From the NCBI GenBank assembly GCA_001898225.1, contig MKTJ01000036.1:1-64000 (forward strand): 64,000 nucleotides of DNA, in the 5' to 3' direction. The stretch's first letter is position 1, and each line of letters begins with the position of its first letter. The notes under the pieces are model-generated. The model was not told the DNA's origin. It searched no databases and saw nothing but the letters and a program-made list of their open reading frames with translations. Source of the stretch: Chloroflexi bacterium 54-19. GTDB lineage: Bacteria; Chloroflexota; Chloroflexia; Chloroheliales; Chloroheliaceae. The position numbers and the translations under genes were made by a program. Shown here one piece after another: positions 25,776 to 34,614 of this stretch.

Positions 25776-25815
25776 ACTCCTTAATAACCATAAAAATTCT
25801 AAAAAGGACAAATAT

Positions 25816-26850
25816 TTGAGCGAACGGGCTGTATCAATTGAAGACATTGCAAAAATTGCCGGTGTATCTCATTCAACTGTTTCTCGCGCCCTGCGTAACA
25901 GCCCCTTAATCAGCGAGGTAACACGCCTGCGCATCCAGGAACTGGCCCGCGAGCTTAACTATATCCCCAATGCCATCGCCCAAAGTCTTCAAATGCAGCG
26001 CTCGAACTCAATCGGCCTGGTGGTGACTTCGGTCGCCGACCCCTTCTTTGGCGAGGTAGTGCGCGGGGTTGAGGAAGAAGCCCAAAAAGCCAACCTGAGT
26101 GTCCTCCTTACCGCTTCTCATAACGACCCCGAACGAGAACTGACAGCAATCGAGACTTTTCAGCACCGCCGGGTAGATGGGATTATTGTCGCCGACTCCC
26201 GCCTTGACAACGGCTCCAAAGAACAACCCTCTGTAAGAATTCCGACCGTCTTAATCAACAGCCAGTCGGAAGAGCAAAACAAAGCTTACAACTTCGTGAC
26301 CACCGAGGATAGCCTGGGCGCTCAGCTTGCTGTCGAACACCTGATTGACCTGGGTCACACCCGCATCGGTTACCTGGGGGTCGGGTACCGTCCCCGCTCG
26401 AACACTTTGCGGTTGCAGGGTTACCGGAACGCCCTGAAAGAGGCCGGGATAACCCCGGCGGACAACTGGATGGTCATGGCCGCTGCCGGGCACCAGCGCC
26501 ACGAGGCCGATGCCAGCGTCGGGCAAAGCCTCCTGCCCCAACTTTTGACAGCGGGAGTTACAGCCATTTTTTGCTGCAACGATATGCTGGCGGTCGGAGC
26601 CCTGGTGGCGTGCCGGGAACTGGGGGTGCGGGTGCCGGACGATTTAAGCGTGGTCGGTTTTGACGATATTGACCTCGGCAAATATGTCACCCCACCCCTT
26701 ACGACCATCCACCAGCCCATGTTCGAGCTGGGACAGAACGCCATGCACATGCTGCTAGACTTGCTCGACCACCGGGAAGTCCAAAATAAATTGTTAAAAC
26801 CTTACCTGGTCATCCGGGAAAGCAGCGCCGTTCCCAACCCGGTAAATTAA
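25816..26850 (+). CDS. LacI-family transcriptional repressor
   Basis: The protein is about 344 residues when started at TTG 25816, which has AAAAAGGA 7 bases upstream and lies about 35 bases after a good promoter. The frame is open further upstream to 25747, but that stretch is promoter DNA and would give an atypical basic extension. The helix-turn-helix is VSIEDIAKIAGVSHSTVSRA, and the effector domain contains IGLVVTSVADPFFGEV and SVVGFDDIDLGKYVTPP. The convergent GH1 beta-glucosidase gene is the nearest plausible target. No matching operator was found for it with certainty. Confidence 0.9.
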   Translation: MSERAVSIEDIAKIAGVSHSTVSRALRNSPLISEVTRLRIQELARELNYIPNAIAQSLQMQRSNSIGLVVTSVADPFFGEVVRGVEEEAQKANLSVLLTASHNDPERELTAIETFQHRRVDGIIVADSRLDNGSKEQPSVRIPTVLINSQSEEQNKAYNFVTTEDSLGAQLAVEHLIDLGHTRIGYLGVGYRPRSNTLRLQGYRNALKEAGITPADNWMVMAAAGHQRHEADASVGQSLLPQLLTAGVTAIFCCNDMLAVGALVACRELGVRVPDDLSVVGFDDIDLGKYVTPPLTTIHQPMFELGQNAMHMLLDLLDHREVQNKLLKPYLVIRESSAVPNPVN

Positions 26851-26866
26851 TAATAAAAATAAAGGG

Positions 26867-28243
26867 TTAAACCTTGTTTTTTAGGAACTGGCTGTACCAG
26901 TGTCCGCTATCCTTGATAATCCGCCGCTGGGTCGGGTAGTCAAGATAAGCCAACCCAAAGCGCGCATTAGTGCCCAGGGCCCACTCAAAGTTATCGTAAA
27001 GGGTCCAGGCAAAGTAACCCTTCAAGGGCACCCCTTCCTTAATGGCATCCAGGGCCGCCCCGATATGCTGGGCCAGGTAAGCGGTCCGTTCAGGGTCATG
27101 AACTACCGGCCCCTCTTTAGTTTCTTCCAGAACATCCTCATAAGCCGCCCCGTTTTCGGTAATATAGATTGGTCCCTGGAAGTAATCCTTGTAAACCCGG
27201 TTTAGCAATTCTGAAAGACCACGTGGATAAACTTCCCAGCCCAGGGCCGTATATTGGGATTCAGGCGGTTTGGCCTGGCGGATAGTATAGGTGCTGAAAT
27301 CTTCCACGTTGAGAGGTAAGGTGCGGAAATAGTAGTTAAGCCCCAGGAAATCGACCGGGCGTGAAATTATTTCCAGGTCACCCGGTTCCATGGGAACCAT
27401 TGGCAAAAAGAAATTATCGGGTAGCTCTTTAGGGTACTGGCCTTTGAAAAGCGGTTCCAGGAAAAGCCGGTTGCTTATTACATCCACCAGCAGGGCTAAA
27501 TCTTTAGCCTCTGTGCTGTCATTGCCCGGCTCGACATAGGTCGAACTGAGGGTAATACCGACCTGGGCGTCGGGCCGGGTCATGTTATCCCGGATTACCG
27601 GCAAAGCCAACCCATGGGCTAACATAAGGTGGTGCCCGGCCCTGACCCCGGCAATAATATCGGTCTCGCCGGGGGCATGTTCGCCGGTAATATGCCCGGT
27701 GACGGCGGATACCCAGGGTTCATTCAGGGTAATCCAGCCCTTTACCCGGTCCCCTAAACGCCTGGTGACCACATCGGCAAGTTCACAAAAATACTCGGTG
27801 GTAGCCCGTTCTTTCCACCCGCCCTTCTCCTGCAAGACCTGGGGTAAATCCCAGTGATAGAGCGTCACAAAGGGGTCAATATTGTTGGCTAAAAGTTCAT
27901 CAACCAGTTTATCGTAAAAATCCAGGCCCTTATGGTTGACAATGCCCCGCCGCCCCTCCGGTAAAACCCGCGGCCAGCTAACCGAAAACCTGTAGGCATC
28001 CAGGCCAAGTTGACGCATCAATGCCACGTCTTCTTTATAACGCCGGTAGTGGTCGCCGGCAATATCACCGTTCTGGCCCTGGTAAGTTTTGCCGGGAGTG
28101 TGGGAAAAAACATCCCAGATGCTAGGTGTGCGTCCGTCCACGTCAACCGAGCCTTCAACCTGGTAGGCGGCAGTTGCCGCTCCCCAGACAAAGTCCGCCG
28201 GGAATTGGTTGCGGCTTATTGAAAAATCCTGATTATCTAGCAA
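26867..28243 (-). CDS. GH1 beta-glucosidase
   Basis: The 458-residue protein is a full-length GH1 TIM barrel. FVWGAATAAYQVEGS is near residue 20, the acid/base is Glu175 in TLNEPWVS and the nucleophile is Glu363 in YITENGAAY. The aglycone/glycone motif FEWALGTNARFGL is at the C-terminus. It hydrolyses beta-linked glucose (or galactose, fucose) from cello-oligosaccharides or plant glycosides. There is no signal peptide, so it acts in the cytoplasm. It converges on a LacI gene, with only 16 bases between the stops, and diverges from a glycosyltransferase gene. An inverted repeat lies in its upstream region. Confidence 0.95.
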   Translation of the reverse strand: MLDNQDFSISRNQFPADFVWGAATAAYQVEGSVDVDGRTPSIWDVFSHTPGKTYQGQNGDIAGDHYRRYKEDVALMRQLGLDAYRFSVSWPRVLPEGRRGIVNHKGLDFYDKLVDELLANNIDPFVTLYHWDLPQVLQEKGGWKERATTEYFCELADVVTRRLGDRVKGWITLNEPWVSAVTGHITGEHAPGETDIIAGVRAGHHLMLAHGLALPVIRDNMTRPDAQVGITLSSTYVEPGNDSTEAKDLALLVDVISNRLFLEPLFKGQYPKELPDNFFLPMVPMEPGDLEIISRPVDFLGLNYYFRTLPLNVEDFSTYTIRQAKPPESQYTALGWEVYPRGLSELLNRVYKDYFQGPIYITENGAAYEDVLEETKEGPVVHDPERTAYLAQHIGAALDAIKEGVPLKGYFAWTLYDNFEWALGTNARFGLAYLDYPTQRRIIKDSGHWYSQFLKNKV

Positions 28244-28288
28244 TTCTTTCCTCCTATTTAGAAATCTTTCAAATTTTGCCTTTTACCA

Positions 28289-28311
28289 ACAGTCAAGGTA
28301 TTTTTGACTGT
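28289..28311. repeat. Inverted repeat upstream of the GH1 gene
   Basis: ACAGTCAA (28289-28296) and TTGACTGT (28304-28311) are perfect 8-bp arms around 7 bases. The site lies about 50 bases upstream of the beta-glucosidase start, in the divergent spacer. It may be a regulator site or a leader hairpin. The spacing is wider than in the LacI-type sites elsewhere in the window. Confidence 0.5.
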
Positions 28312-28487
28312 CACATTCTATGCCTTGAATTTTGCTCCCCTTCCAAAAATTAATTAAGCCTTAAACTAAACTTTTCTGGAATAGTTTTTGCATAAGTAAA
28401 CTCTAACAGGATTTAGTGTGAATTACTGTAAAAGTTTTGAGTGTGTGAGTTAATTTTTGGCATATTTGTAAAAGGGTTAAGGGTAAA

Positions 28488-29726
28488 ATGAAAAATAAGG
28501 TTGTGATTACCGGGGTTGAAGCCGGGGGCGGACACGTCGCCATTATGGATTCGCTTTTTAAAACTTTAAGCGGGCATGAAGATAAACATTTCCAGGTAGA
28601 AAAATATTATTCCAAACAGAGCACTTACGATAACCTCTACCGGATTATTGCCAGGTCGCCTTTGTTACTCGAATTTCTGCATTACAGCTCGATAAAGCTT
28701 GTCCACTGGTTCAAACCACTGGTGATGCTCCCGGAAATGAAGGGATCAAAAAAGCTGCTAAAGGAGGACAAACCGCAGGTATTACTCTGCACACATCCCT
28801 TTCAGAGTCTTGTTTTCAAAACTTTGAAGGATAAAATGGGTTTGCCGGTCGAAATCGTAACAGTTATTTGCGACTACGGCGACCCGAAGGAATATATAAA
28901 GTATGCTCCTATCGTGGATTATTATATTGTCCGGGACGAGGATACTAGACAAAAGGCCCTGAAATATTTACCTCCCGAAAAAACCGATTCGGTCTTAATT
29001 TTCGGGACTGCGGTCAATGAGGTCTTTGAAAAATATCACCACGCTTCCCATGAAAGGGTCGAGGACGAGTTCAAAGAACTTCTTACCCAGGCTAACTGTG
29101 ATAAAGCCGACCAGTTCGATGAAGCAAAACCGACCCTGTTATTTATAGGGGGTTCAGGCTGGGTGAGAAAATCCAACCGCCTGATTCAAAAGCTCAGCCA
29201 GACCGGGAAATATAATTTACTGGTGGTTTGCGGTAAAGATGAAGCTTTGAAAAAAGAAATTTGCGCTAAGCCGGGTGTATTTTGTTTTGGTTTCCTAGAA
29301 CAGCAAAAGCTGGCGGTGCTGGAAGCCAGGGCCGATGCGGCTATTCTTTCGACAATTGCCCCGGCTACGATGTACGAATTACTGACTATCAATAAATACC
29401 CTTTATTCGTCCACCGTTACCACGCCCGCCAGGAGCAACCGCATATCAAACTTCTTTCGGACTGGGAAATCGGTTTTTATGAGCCGGATGATGCCGCCAT
29501 GATGGAAAGGGTAGACGATTACCTGGCAAACCCGGCGAATTACCAGAAGAATATCGAAAATGGGGCCAAACGGTGCGCCGAAGAAAAACAAAAGGCTGCC
29601 GACAACTACCAATTTATCCAGTATGTTCTCAATAACCGGGATGTAATTGACCTTGAAGAAGCCAGGGCCGCCCACCAGTGGGCTAATAACCGTGGGGGAG
29701 GGGGTTGGATGCGGCACCTGGGGTAA
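28488..29726 (+). CDS. MGDG synthase/UgtP-like glycosyltransferase
   Basis: A 412-residue GT-B protein of the GT28/MGDG-synthase type. The N-terminal glycine loop reads ITGVEAGGGHVAIMDSL (GGGH in place of the more usual GAGH). LCTHPFQS and VTVICDYGDP follow, then the donor-binding half with LFIGGSGWVRKSN near residue 212 and the ADAAILSTIAPATMYELL segment. Relatives add glucose or galactose to diacylglycerol to make membrane glycolipids. It has no membrane helix and probably associates peripherally. Lys-rich composition and lower GC set it apart from its neighbours. The acceptor is not certain. Confidence 0.75.
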   Translation: MKNKVVITGVEAGGGHVAIMDSLFKTLSGHEDKHFQVEKYYSKQSTYDNLYRIIARSPLLLEFLHYSSIKLVHWFKPLVMLPEMKGSKKLLKEDKPQVLLCTHPFQSLVFKTLKDKMGLPVEIVTVICDYGDPKEYIKYAPIVDYYIVRDEDTRQKALKYLPPEKTDSVLIFGTAVNEVFEKYHHASHERVEDEFKELLTQANCDKADQFDEAKPTLLFIGGSGWVRKSNRLIQKLSQTGKYNLLVVCGKDEALKKEICAKPGVFCFGFLEQQKLAVLEARADAAILSTIAPATMYELLTINKYPLFVHRYHARQEQPHIKLLSDWEIGFYEPDDAAMMERVDDYLANPANYQKNIENGAKRCAEEKQKAADNYQFIQYVLNNRDVIDLEEARAAHQWANNRGGGGWMRHLG

Positions 29727-29758
29727 TTCGGGCCACGTAATACCAAAAACCTTTAATA

Positions 29759-29792
29759 AAAAACCGGGCGGTTTTTAGGCCACCCGGTTTTT
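29759..29792. terminator. Bidirectional terminator between convergent genes
   Basis: AAAAACCGGGCGG (29759-29771) pairs with CCACCCGGTTTTT (29780-29792) with one mismatch, with A and T tracts on both sides. It serves the glycosyltransferase gene and the convergent inositol-oxygenase gene. Confidence 0.85.
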
Positions 29793-29799
29793 ATTTTTC

Positions 29800-30564
29800 T
29801 TACCACTCGATTGGGTCGGGGAAGCGGCGTTTGACAATTTCCTCGTAATATTTGAGCTTGTGACCGCCCGCGTTATATTTGTCTTTGGTGTAGAGGTCGT
29901 AGGCCATAAATTTCCGCATGTGGGTTTCGCGCAGTTCCTTGTCTTCTTTGGTCATCAGGTGGACATAATCGTCCGCGACCGACTGGAAACTGTGATGGCG
30001 CACGGTCCAGAGCAGTTCGTAAGGCAGCATATCTTTGAAAATCTGGCAAATATACTCGTCGTGGCCGAAACTCATAGTGACGTTCATCAGGCCGCATTCC
30101 GGTTCGTAGATGCCGTATTTGGTGCTGTAAACCGGGTGGTCCCAGTCGGGATTGGCGCGCAGGTAGTCGTAATAGACAATCTTTTTACCGAACTGGCAAC
30201 CGACCGGGTAAACATCACCGACCGTAAATTCAGGTTTTTCCCCGGCGGACTGCATGATTTTGCCCAGGTCATGGATGAGGCCCATAATAATCCAGTCTTC
30301 GTTCTGGCCGTCATTGGCGATAGCGTTGGCAGTCTGAAGAGCGTGGCCTAACTGGGTCATCCCTTCCAGGTCGGAGTCCGATTCGTCATTAACATCCTTG
30401 AGCGACATAAGGCGGTCCCAGAGGGTGGCCGGGCCGAGGATGCGCGCTTTATACTGCTCACGTTTCTCGGTCGCGGTCGCCAGCGACTGGATAGCATGGT
30501 GACGCATATAGAAATTTTCTTTGTCGCTTTTGAACTGGGTATTTACCAGGGTTTCAGTCGTCAT
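29800..30564 (-). CDS. Inositol oxygenase (MIOX) family protein
   Basis: A 254-residue HD-fold protein that matches myo-inositol oxygenase along its length. The di-iron ligands appear as His74 (LGHALQTA), His98-Asp99 with Lys102 (LIHDLGK), His168 (SFGHDEY), His190 or His191 (RHHSF) and Asp223 (AYDLYTK). The C-terminus KYYEEIVKRRFPDPIEW resembles the eukaryotic ending. MIOX opens myo-inositol with O2 to give D-glucuronate. It is mostly a eukaryotic enzyme, and bacterial examples are fewer. The gene is alone, with its own promoter and a strong palindromic operator (30685-30702), so it is probably induced by inositol or another sugar. No other inositol or glucuronate gene is in the window. Confidence 0.88.
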   Translation of the reverse strand: MTTETLVNTQFKSDKENFYMRHHAIQSLATATEKREQYKARILGPATLWDRLMSLKDVNDESDSDLEGMTQLGHALQTANAIANDGQNEDWIIMGLIHDLGKIMQSAGEKPEFTVGDVYPVGCQFGKKIVYYDYLRANPDWDHPVYSTKYGIYEPECGLMNVTMSFGHDEYICQIFKDMLPYELLWTVRHHSFQSVADDYVHLMTKEDKELRETHMRKFMAYDLYTKDKYNAGGHKLKYYEEIVKRRFPDPIEW

Positions 30565-30684
30565 ATGCCTCTTCTTTCTGGCCTGCTGAGCTAGACCACT
30601 ATGTCTAATAAAGCGCCCTACTTTTTATTTTAAGGGGTTTGTCAAAAAATTTTATATGGGATAGAAATTAAATCTGAACCATTA

Positions 30685-30702
30685 AATGCACACGTGTGCA
30701 TT
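30685..30702. promoter_or_regulatory. 18-bp perfect palindromic operator of the inositol-oxygenase gene
   Basis: AATGCACACGTGTGCATT is a perfect palindrome with central CG, the shape of LacI-family operators. It begins four bases after the -10 box of the minus-strand promoter at 30706-30733. No LacI gene is adjacent, so the repressor is encoded elsewhere or is one of the three in this window. Confidence 0.8.
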
Positions 30703-30705
30703 AAC

Positions 30706-30733
30706 ATTATAACAAGCCTTATAGTGTTGTCAA
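30706..30733 (-). promoter_or_regulatory. Promoter of the inositol-oxygenase gene
   Basis: On the minus strand, TTGACA (30733-30728) and TATAAT (30711-30706), both perfect consensus boxes, are separated by 16 bases. The operator follows directly downstream. Confidence 0.8.
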
Positions 30734-30813
30734 GGGGGTCTTTTTATCTTAAAGAGAGAAAATAAATCGCAATAGATTAAAAAGGACCCCAGAATTCAAA
30801 CTGCTTTGAAAAT

Positions 30814-32199
30814 TTAGTCCTGGAAAGTTCCAGGCTGAAACTCAAGCAAGCGCTTGATGTAATATGGTACATCATTGCCAAACTCCCAGCGGCCCGATTC
30901 TTCAATCCGGGTGACAATCCAGTGGTAGTTGAGGGCCTGGACCATAATTGCCAGCCGGGCCGAGAGCTCGAAAGCCCGGACCAATTCTGGCATCGGTAGA
31001 AACTCGGTCCATTCTCCAAGATAGGCATCGCGGATACGTCTTTGCCAGCCAGGAATCTCGTCCTCAAAAGGCGCGCCCCATTCCAGCAGGGCATCCAGGT
31101 CGAAAAAGGGATGCGAGATTGAAAGGTCGGTCCAATCGTAATAGATAATTTCCCCCGAAGTGGTTAAGGCTATATTATTCGAGTTCAAATCACCGTGGAT
31201 AATCGTGTCGGGCAGGCCAAAGGCAGCCAGTTCGGCAACCTGGTTTCTTATAACCGGAATGAGGTCAGTAACTTGCCTGATTTCTTCACGAGTCAACCCG
31301 GCTTCAGGATTTGGGACCAGGCGGGGTGTATCATAGGCTACCGCTTCGAACTGGGCGCTCAGACGTTCCAGGCGGCGGTCCCGGCACCCTTTTTCAAGAA
31401 GAATACCGCTCATGCCAACAGAATCAACCTGAAAACGGGCATAGCGGCGGACCGCCCGTTCCCAGAGGGTAATATCGTTAATCTCCCGGATATCCTTTGC
31501 CTGGAAATCGGGCATGAGGAGCCACCCACGGTCAGCGTCAAGGGCGGCCAGTTGTGGCACTAAATCGGGGTATTGTTCAGCCAAAAAAGCGGTAAAGACT
31601 GGCTCTTTTTGAAAGACCTGGGGCGTGGCTTTGAAGAAATAGTTACCCTGGTCAGTTGGAAAACGCAATAGACAGGAAATCGACCAGCATTTAAGTTGCT
31701 CCGGCCTTTCGGTCAGGTGGATACCCTGCGCCTCCAGTTTTTGCCTGACCCAGGCTTCGACCTCGTCAAACCACCCATGAAATATCCAACCAGGAGCGGG
31801 CGGTTGACCTGGTTTGGCTTTCGCCGGCCCGGTCAACCACTTTTCCAGAAGCGGTTGCATTTCCGGTACCGCCAGGTTGGTGCCTGCTAGGTCGGGAAGC
31901 CCCACCCAGAGGCTATCCTCCGGTTGTTGCCAGGCCGGGTCGTGGCCTTCCAGGAAATAGACTTTGACCCGGCGACCGTTGCTTTTGACCAGGCTGCCGA
32001 TTTGAGCTTCAAGGAGCGTAACCGGCAACCCCAGCGCCTGGCTGGCAAAATTGTTGGTCACACGGGCTTGCAGTTGAATCCAGACTCCATCTTCCGGCTC
32101 CCACTCCGGCACGGTAAAACCTCGCTCTGAAGGAAGCAGCAAGACCCGGCGCGGTTCGGACTGGGTCAGCACCATGTAGTGGTCAAACCGCCTGCTCAT
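30814..32199 (-). CDS. Aminoglycoside phosphotransferase (APH)-fold kinase
   Basis: A 461-residue protein. The C-terminal half is an APH/choline-kinase fold: the Brenner motif IIHGDLNSNNIAL (near residue 335) and the DFG-like metal motif YYDWTDLSISHPFFDLD (near 355). The N-terminal 150 residues are not recognised. It probably phosphorylates a small molecule, and drug resistance should not be assumed. Its ATG touches the stop codon of the LutB-LutA gene (TAAATG at 32202-32197), so it is translated as the last gene of the rhamnose operon. Its role there is unknown. Confidence 0.75.
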   Translation of the reverse strand: MSRRFDHYMVLTQSEPRRVLLLPSERGFTVPEWEPEDGVWIQLQARVTNNFASQALGLPVTLLEAQIGSLVKSNGRRVKVYFLEGHDPAWQQPEDSLWVGLPDLAGTNLAVPEMQPLLEKWLTGPAKAKPGQPPAPGWIFHGWFDEVEAWVRQKLEAQGIHLTERPEQLKCWSISCLLRFPTDQGNYFFKATPQVFQKEPVFTAFLAEQYPDLVPQLAALDADRGWLLMPDFQAKDIREINDITLWERAVRRYARFQVDSVGMSGILLEKGCRDRRLERLSAQFEAVAYDTPRLVPNPEAGLTREEIRQVTDLIPVIRNQVAELAAFGLPDTIIHGDLNSNNIALTTSGEIIYYDWTDLSISHPFFDLDALLEWGAPFEDEIPGWQRRIRDAYLGEWTEFLPMPELVRAFELSARLAIMVQALNYHWIVTRIEESGRWEFGNDVPYYIKRLLEFQPGTFQD

Positions 32200-34614
32200 T
32201 TATTTAGAAGCCTCGTAACGGCGTAACTGCTCGGCCACCAGTTCGGTGATATGGAGAACCCGGAAGTTGCGCCCCTGGGCATCGGCACCGCCCCGCATGT
32301 GCATCACGCAACCGGGGTTATCCGTCACGAGCACGTCCGCACCACTATTTTCGACGTTGCCAAACTTACGTTCAAGGATGCGCCGGGAAACTTCAGGGTA
32401 ATCCGCCGAGGTCGAGCCGCCAAAACCACAGCAAACGTTACTTTCTTCCATCTCGGTAAAGTTGACCCCAAGGGACCGCATCAGGCGGCGAGGCTCGTCC
32501 CGCAAACCCTGGACGTTACCGCTCTGGCAGAAATTGTGGTAGGTCACTCTGGCATCGTAAGGTGCGGACAGGGCCCCGGCTGGCAGTTTGGCGACCTTAT
32601 CCATAAAAGTTACAAAATCCATGACCTTTTTGTCCAGCTTTTCGGCCCTTGCGGCCCAATCCGGTTCGTGTTCGAGCAAGTGTTTGTAATCGTGTAACAT
32701 CATAATCGAGCAACTGGCCGCCCCGGTTACGATATAGTCGGCCTGGGCCCGTTCGAGCGACTCGATGGTCTGTTTCGCCAGGACAATCGCCCCGGCTTTG
32801 TCCCCGCTATCCAGGTTAGGCAGACCACAACAATGCTGGTTCTCTGGCAATACCACCTTACAGCCCAGTTTCTGGAAAATCTCGACCGTTGAAGCGGCCA
32901 TATCGGGATAGAGGCGGTCGGTCAGGCACTGGATAAAATAAGCCACGGTCTTTCCGGCGGCCCCGTTCGGGATTATGGGGGGCTGGACCGGGGCGGCCAG
33001 TTTCGGCTTTATCAGGTCGCGGCCCGGTTTAGCCGCCGGGACCGGCAGACTCCGCCAGGCGGTCATGGTCCTGGCAAATTTGGGCAAGGGGAGTGAACGG
33101 CCCAGCACCTTCCAACGGGTGGGTTGGATTAGCCCCTTAGAACCGATGGGTTTCGCCAATATTCCGGCAATGCGGGCCAGCAAATCGAAGGTCTTCGGGC
33201 GCTGCCACAGCCACAACACCGGTTTTTTGTACCAGACCAGCCCTTTTTCCTCGACCACTTTAGCCCTTACATCCAGGATCTGGCGGGCCAGGGGGATTTC
33301 GACCGGGCAAACCGTCACGCAGGCGTTACACTGGACACACAGGCTTTGCGGGTCTTTGGCGGCGTCAATGCCGTGATGGAAAGGCGTGTTAACGAGTCCG
33401 ATTGCCCCCGAATAGATGTAGCCAAAGACGTGACCGCCGACCACCTGGTAGGGCGGACAGACATCGGCACAGGCGGCGCAGCGGATACAACGCAACGCAT
33501 CTTTGAAAGCTGGCAACTCGCGCATCTTGCGACGACCGTTATCGAGCAGGACAAGGTGCATTTCTTTTCCGGGGTCGGAAGGACCGGCCAGGAAGGTGCT
33601 GTAGGAGGTAATCGGTTGGGCGGTGGCGCTCCGGGCCAGGAGGCGCAGTTGGAGCATGGCCGCGTCATAATCGGGCACAAGTTTTTCAATCCCGGCTACC
33701 ACCACGTGAACTTTAGGCAGGGTTGTCACCAACCTGGCGTTGCCTTCGTTCTCGATGAACATCACCGCGCCGCTCTCGGCGATAAGGGCGTTTGCCCCCG
33801 AAATGCCCATCCCGGCTTTTAGAAAGTCCTGGCGCAACTCAGTCCGGGCGACCCGCACTTGCTCGGTCACGTTTTCGGGGTCCACCGGGCGACCGGTCAC
33901 CTTTGTAAAGAGAGCCGCGACCTGCTGGCGGCTTTTATGAATAATCGGCAAAACCATGTGGGAAGGGCGTTCGTGCGATAACTGGGCTATCCACTCCCCG
34001 AGGTCGGTTTCCACCGGGTTAATCCCTTCCGCTTCGAGAACGTGGTTCAGGCCGGTTTCTTCGCTGACCATCGTCTTGCTTTTGACGACGGTCGTAATCC
34101 CTTTGGTTTTGCACAGTTCGAGGACGTAGTTGTTGAGGTCGGCGGGGGTTTCGGCCTCGTAAACGATAATGCCGTTGTTGCGGGCAGCGGCGATAAAATG
34201 GCTGATATAGTCTTCCTGGTTGTCAATAACACTATCTTTGATAGAGGCCAGTTTGTGGCGCATGGCCTGGAAATCGCGCTCGCTGAATTCTTCGGCGGGC
34301 ATAGCCTCGCTCACAAAGTTCCCGGCGGTGGTGCTGGTGGCCTGGGGCGGGCGGCCTACTTTCTCGCCGCTATCGCCCAGAGTCTTGAACTCGGCAAAGG
34401 TTTCGTCCCGGCTGACCCGCCAGCTTCTTTGAAAATTGAGCAGGTTGCGGCTGAGGCGGCTGTCATTCAGGGCTTTGCGGTAGCGCTGCTTAAAAGGCGC
34501 AGGTTTATCTTCCATATGGCCTTCGGCGTGGCCCTGGCTCTCCCCGTGACCGGCCTGACTGCCTACCCGGTTGATGATTGGATTGGACACCTTGTTATCT
34601 CTCCGTTTCCCCAT
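32200..34614 (-). CDS. Fused LutB-LutA lactate-oxidation iron-sulfur protein
   Basis: An 804-residue protein joining two usually separate subunits. Residues about 100-350 are a LUD domain. Two 4Fe-4S motifs follow, CIRCAACADVCPP (near 372) and CVQCNACVTVCPVE (near 424), as in LutB. The C-terminal part (about 555-800) holds two CCG domains, HCCGLPNLDSGDK and NVCCGFGGSTSADYPE, as in LutA/GlcF. LutABC oxidises L-lactate to pyruvate. In the rhamnose operon it would consume lactate formed from lactaldehyde. The first 80 residues are an unusual polar extension rich in His, Gly and Glu. The start overlaps the lutC stop by 20 bases. Confidence 0.88.
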   Translation of the reverse strand: MGKRRDNKVSNPIINRVGSQAGHGESQGHAEGHMEDKPAPFKQRYRKALNDSRLSRNLLNFQRSWRVSRDETFAEFKTLGDSGEKVGRPPQATSTTAGNFVSEAMPAEEFSERDFQAMRHKLASIKDSVIDNQEDYISHFIAAARNNGIIVYEAETPADLNNYVLELCKTKGITTVVKSKTMVSEETGLNHVLEAEGINPVETDLGEWIAQLSHERPSHMVLPIIHKSRQQVAALFTKVTGRPVDPENVTEQVRVARTELRQDFLKAGMGISGANALIAESGAVMFIENEGNARLVTTLPKVHVVVAGIEKLVPDYDAAMLQLRLLARSATAQPITSYSTFLAGPSDPGKEMHLVLLDNGRRKMRELPAFKDALRCIRCAACADVCPPYQVVGGHVFGYIYSGAIGLVNTPFHHGIDAAKDPQSLCVQCNACVTVCPVEIPLARQILDVRAKVVEEKGLVWYKKPVLWLWQRPKTFDLLARIAGILAKPIGSKGLIQPTRWKVLGRSLPLPKFARTMTAWRSLPVPAAKPGRDLIKPKLAAPVQPPIIPNGAAGKTVAYFIQCLTDRLYPDMAASTVEIFQKLGCKVVLPENQHCCGLPNLDSGDKAGAIVLAKQTIESLERAQADYIVTGAASCSIMMLHDYKHLLEHEPDWAARAEKLDKKVMDFVTFMDKVAKLPAGALSAPYDARVTYHNFCQSGNVQGLRDEPRRLMRSLGVNFTEMEESNVCCGFGGSTSADYPEVSRRILERKFGNVENSGADVLVTDNPGCVMHMRGGADAQGRNFRVLHITELVAEQLRRYEASK

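Noticed and set aside
30814..32199. Aminoglycoside resistance gene
   Set aside because: The APH fold is shared by many metabolic kinases. The operon context is rhamnose and lactate use, and no mobile-element or resistance neighbour is present.
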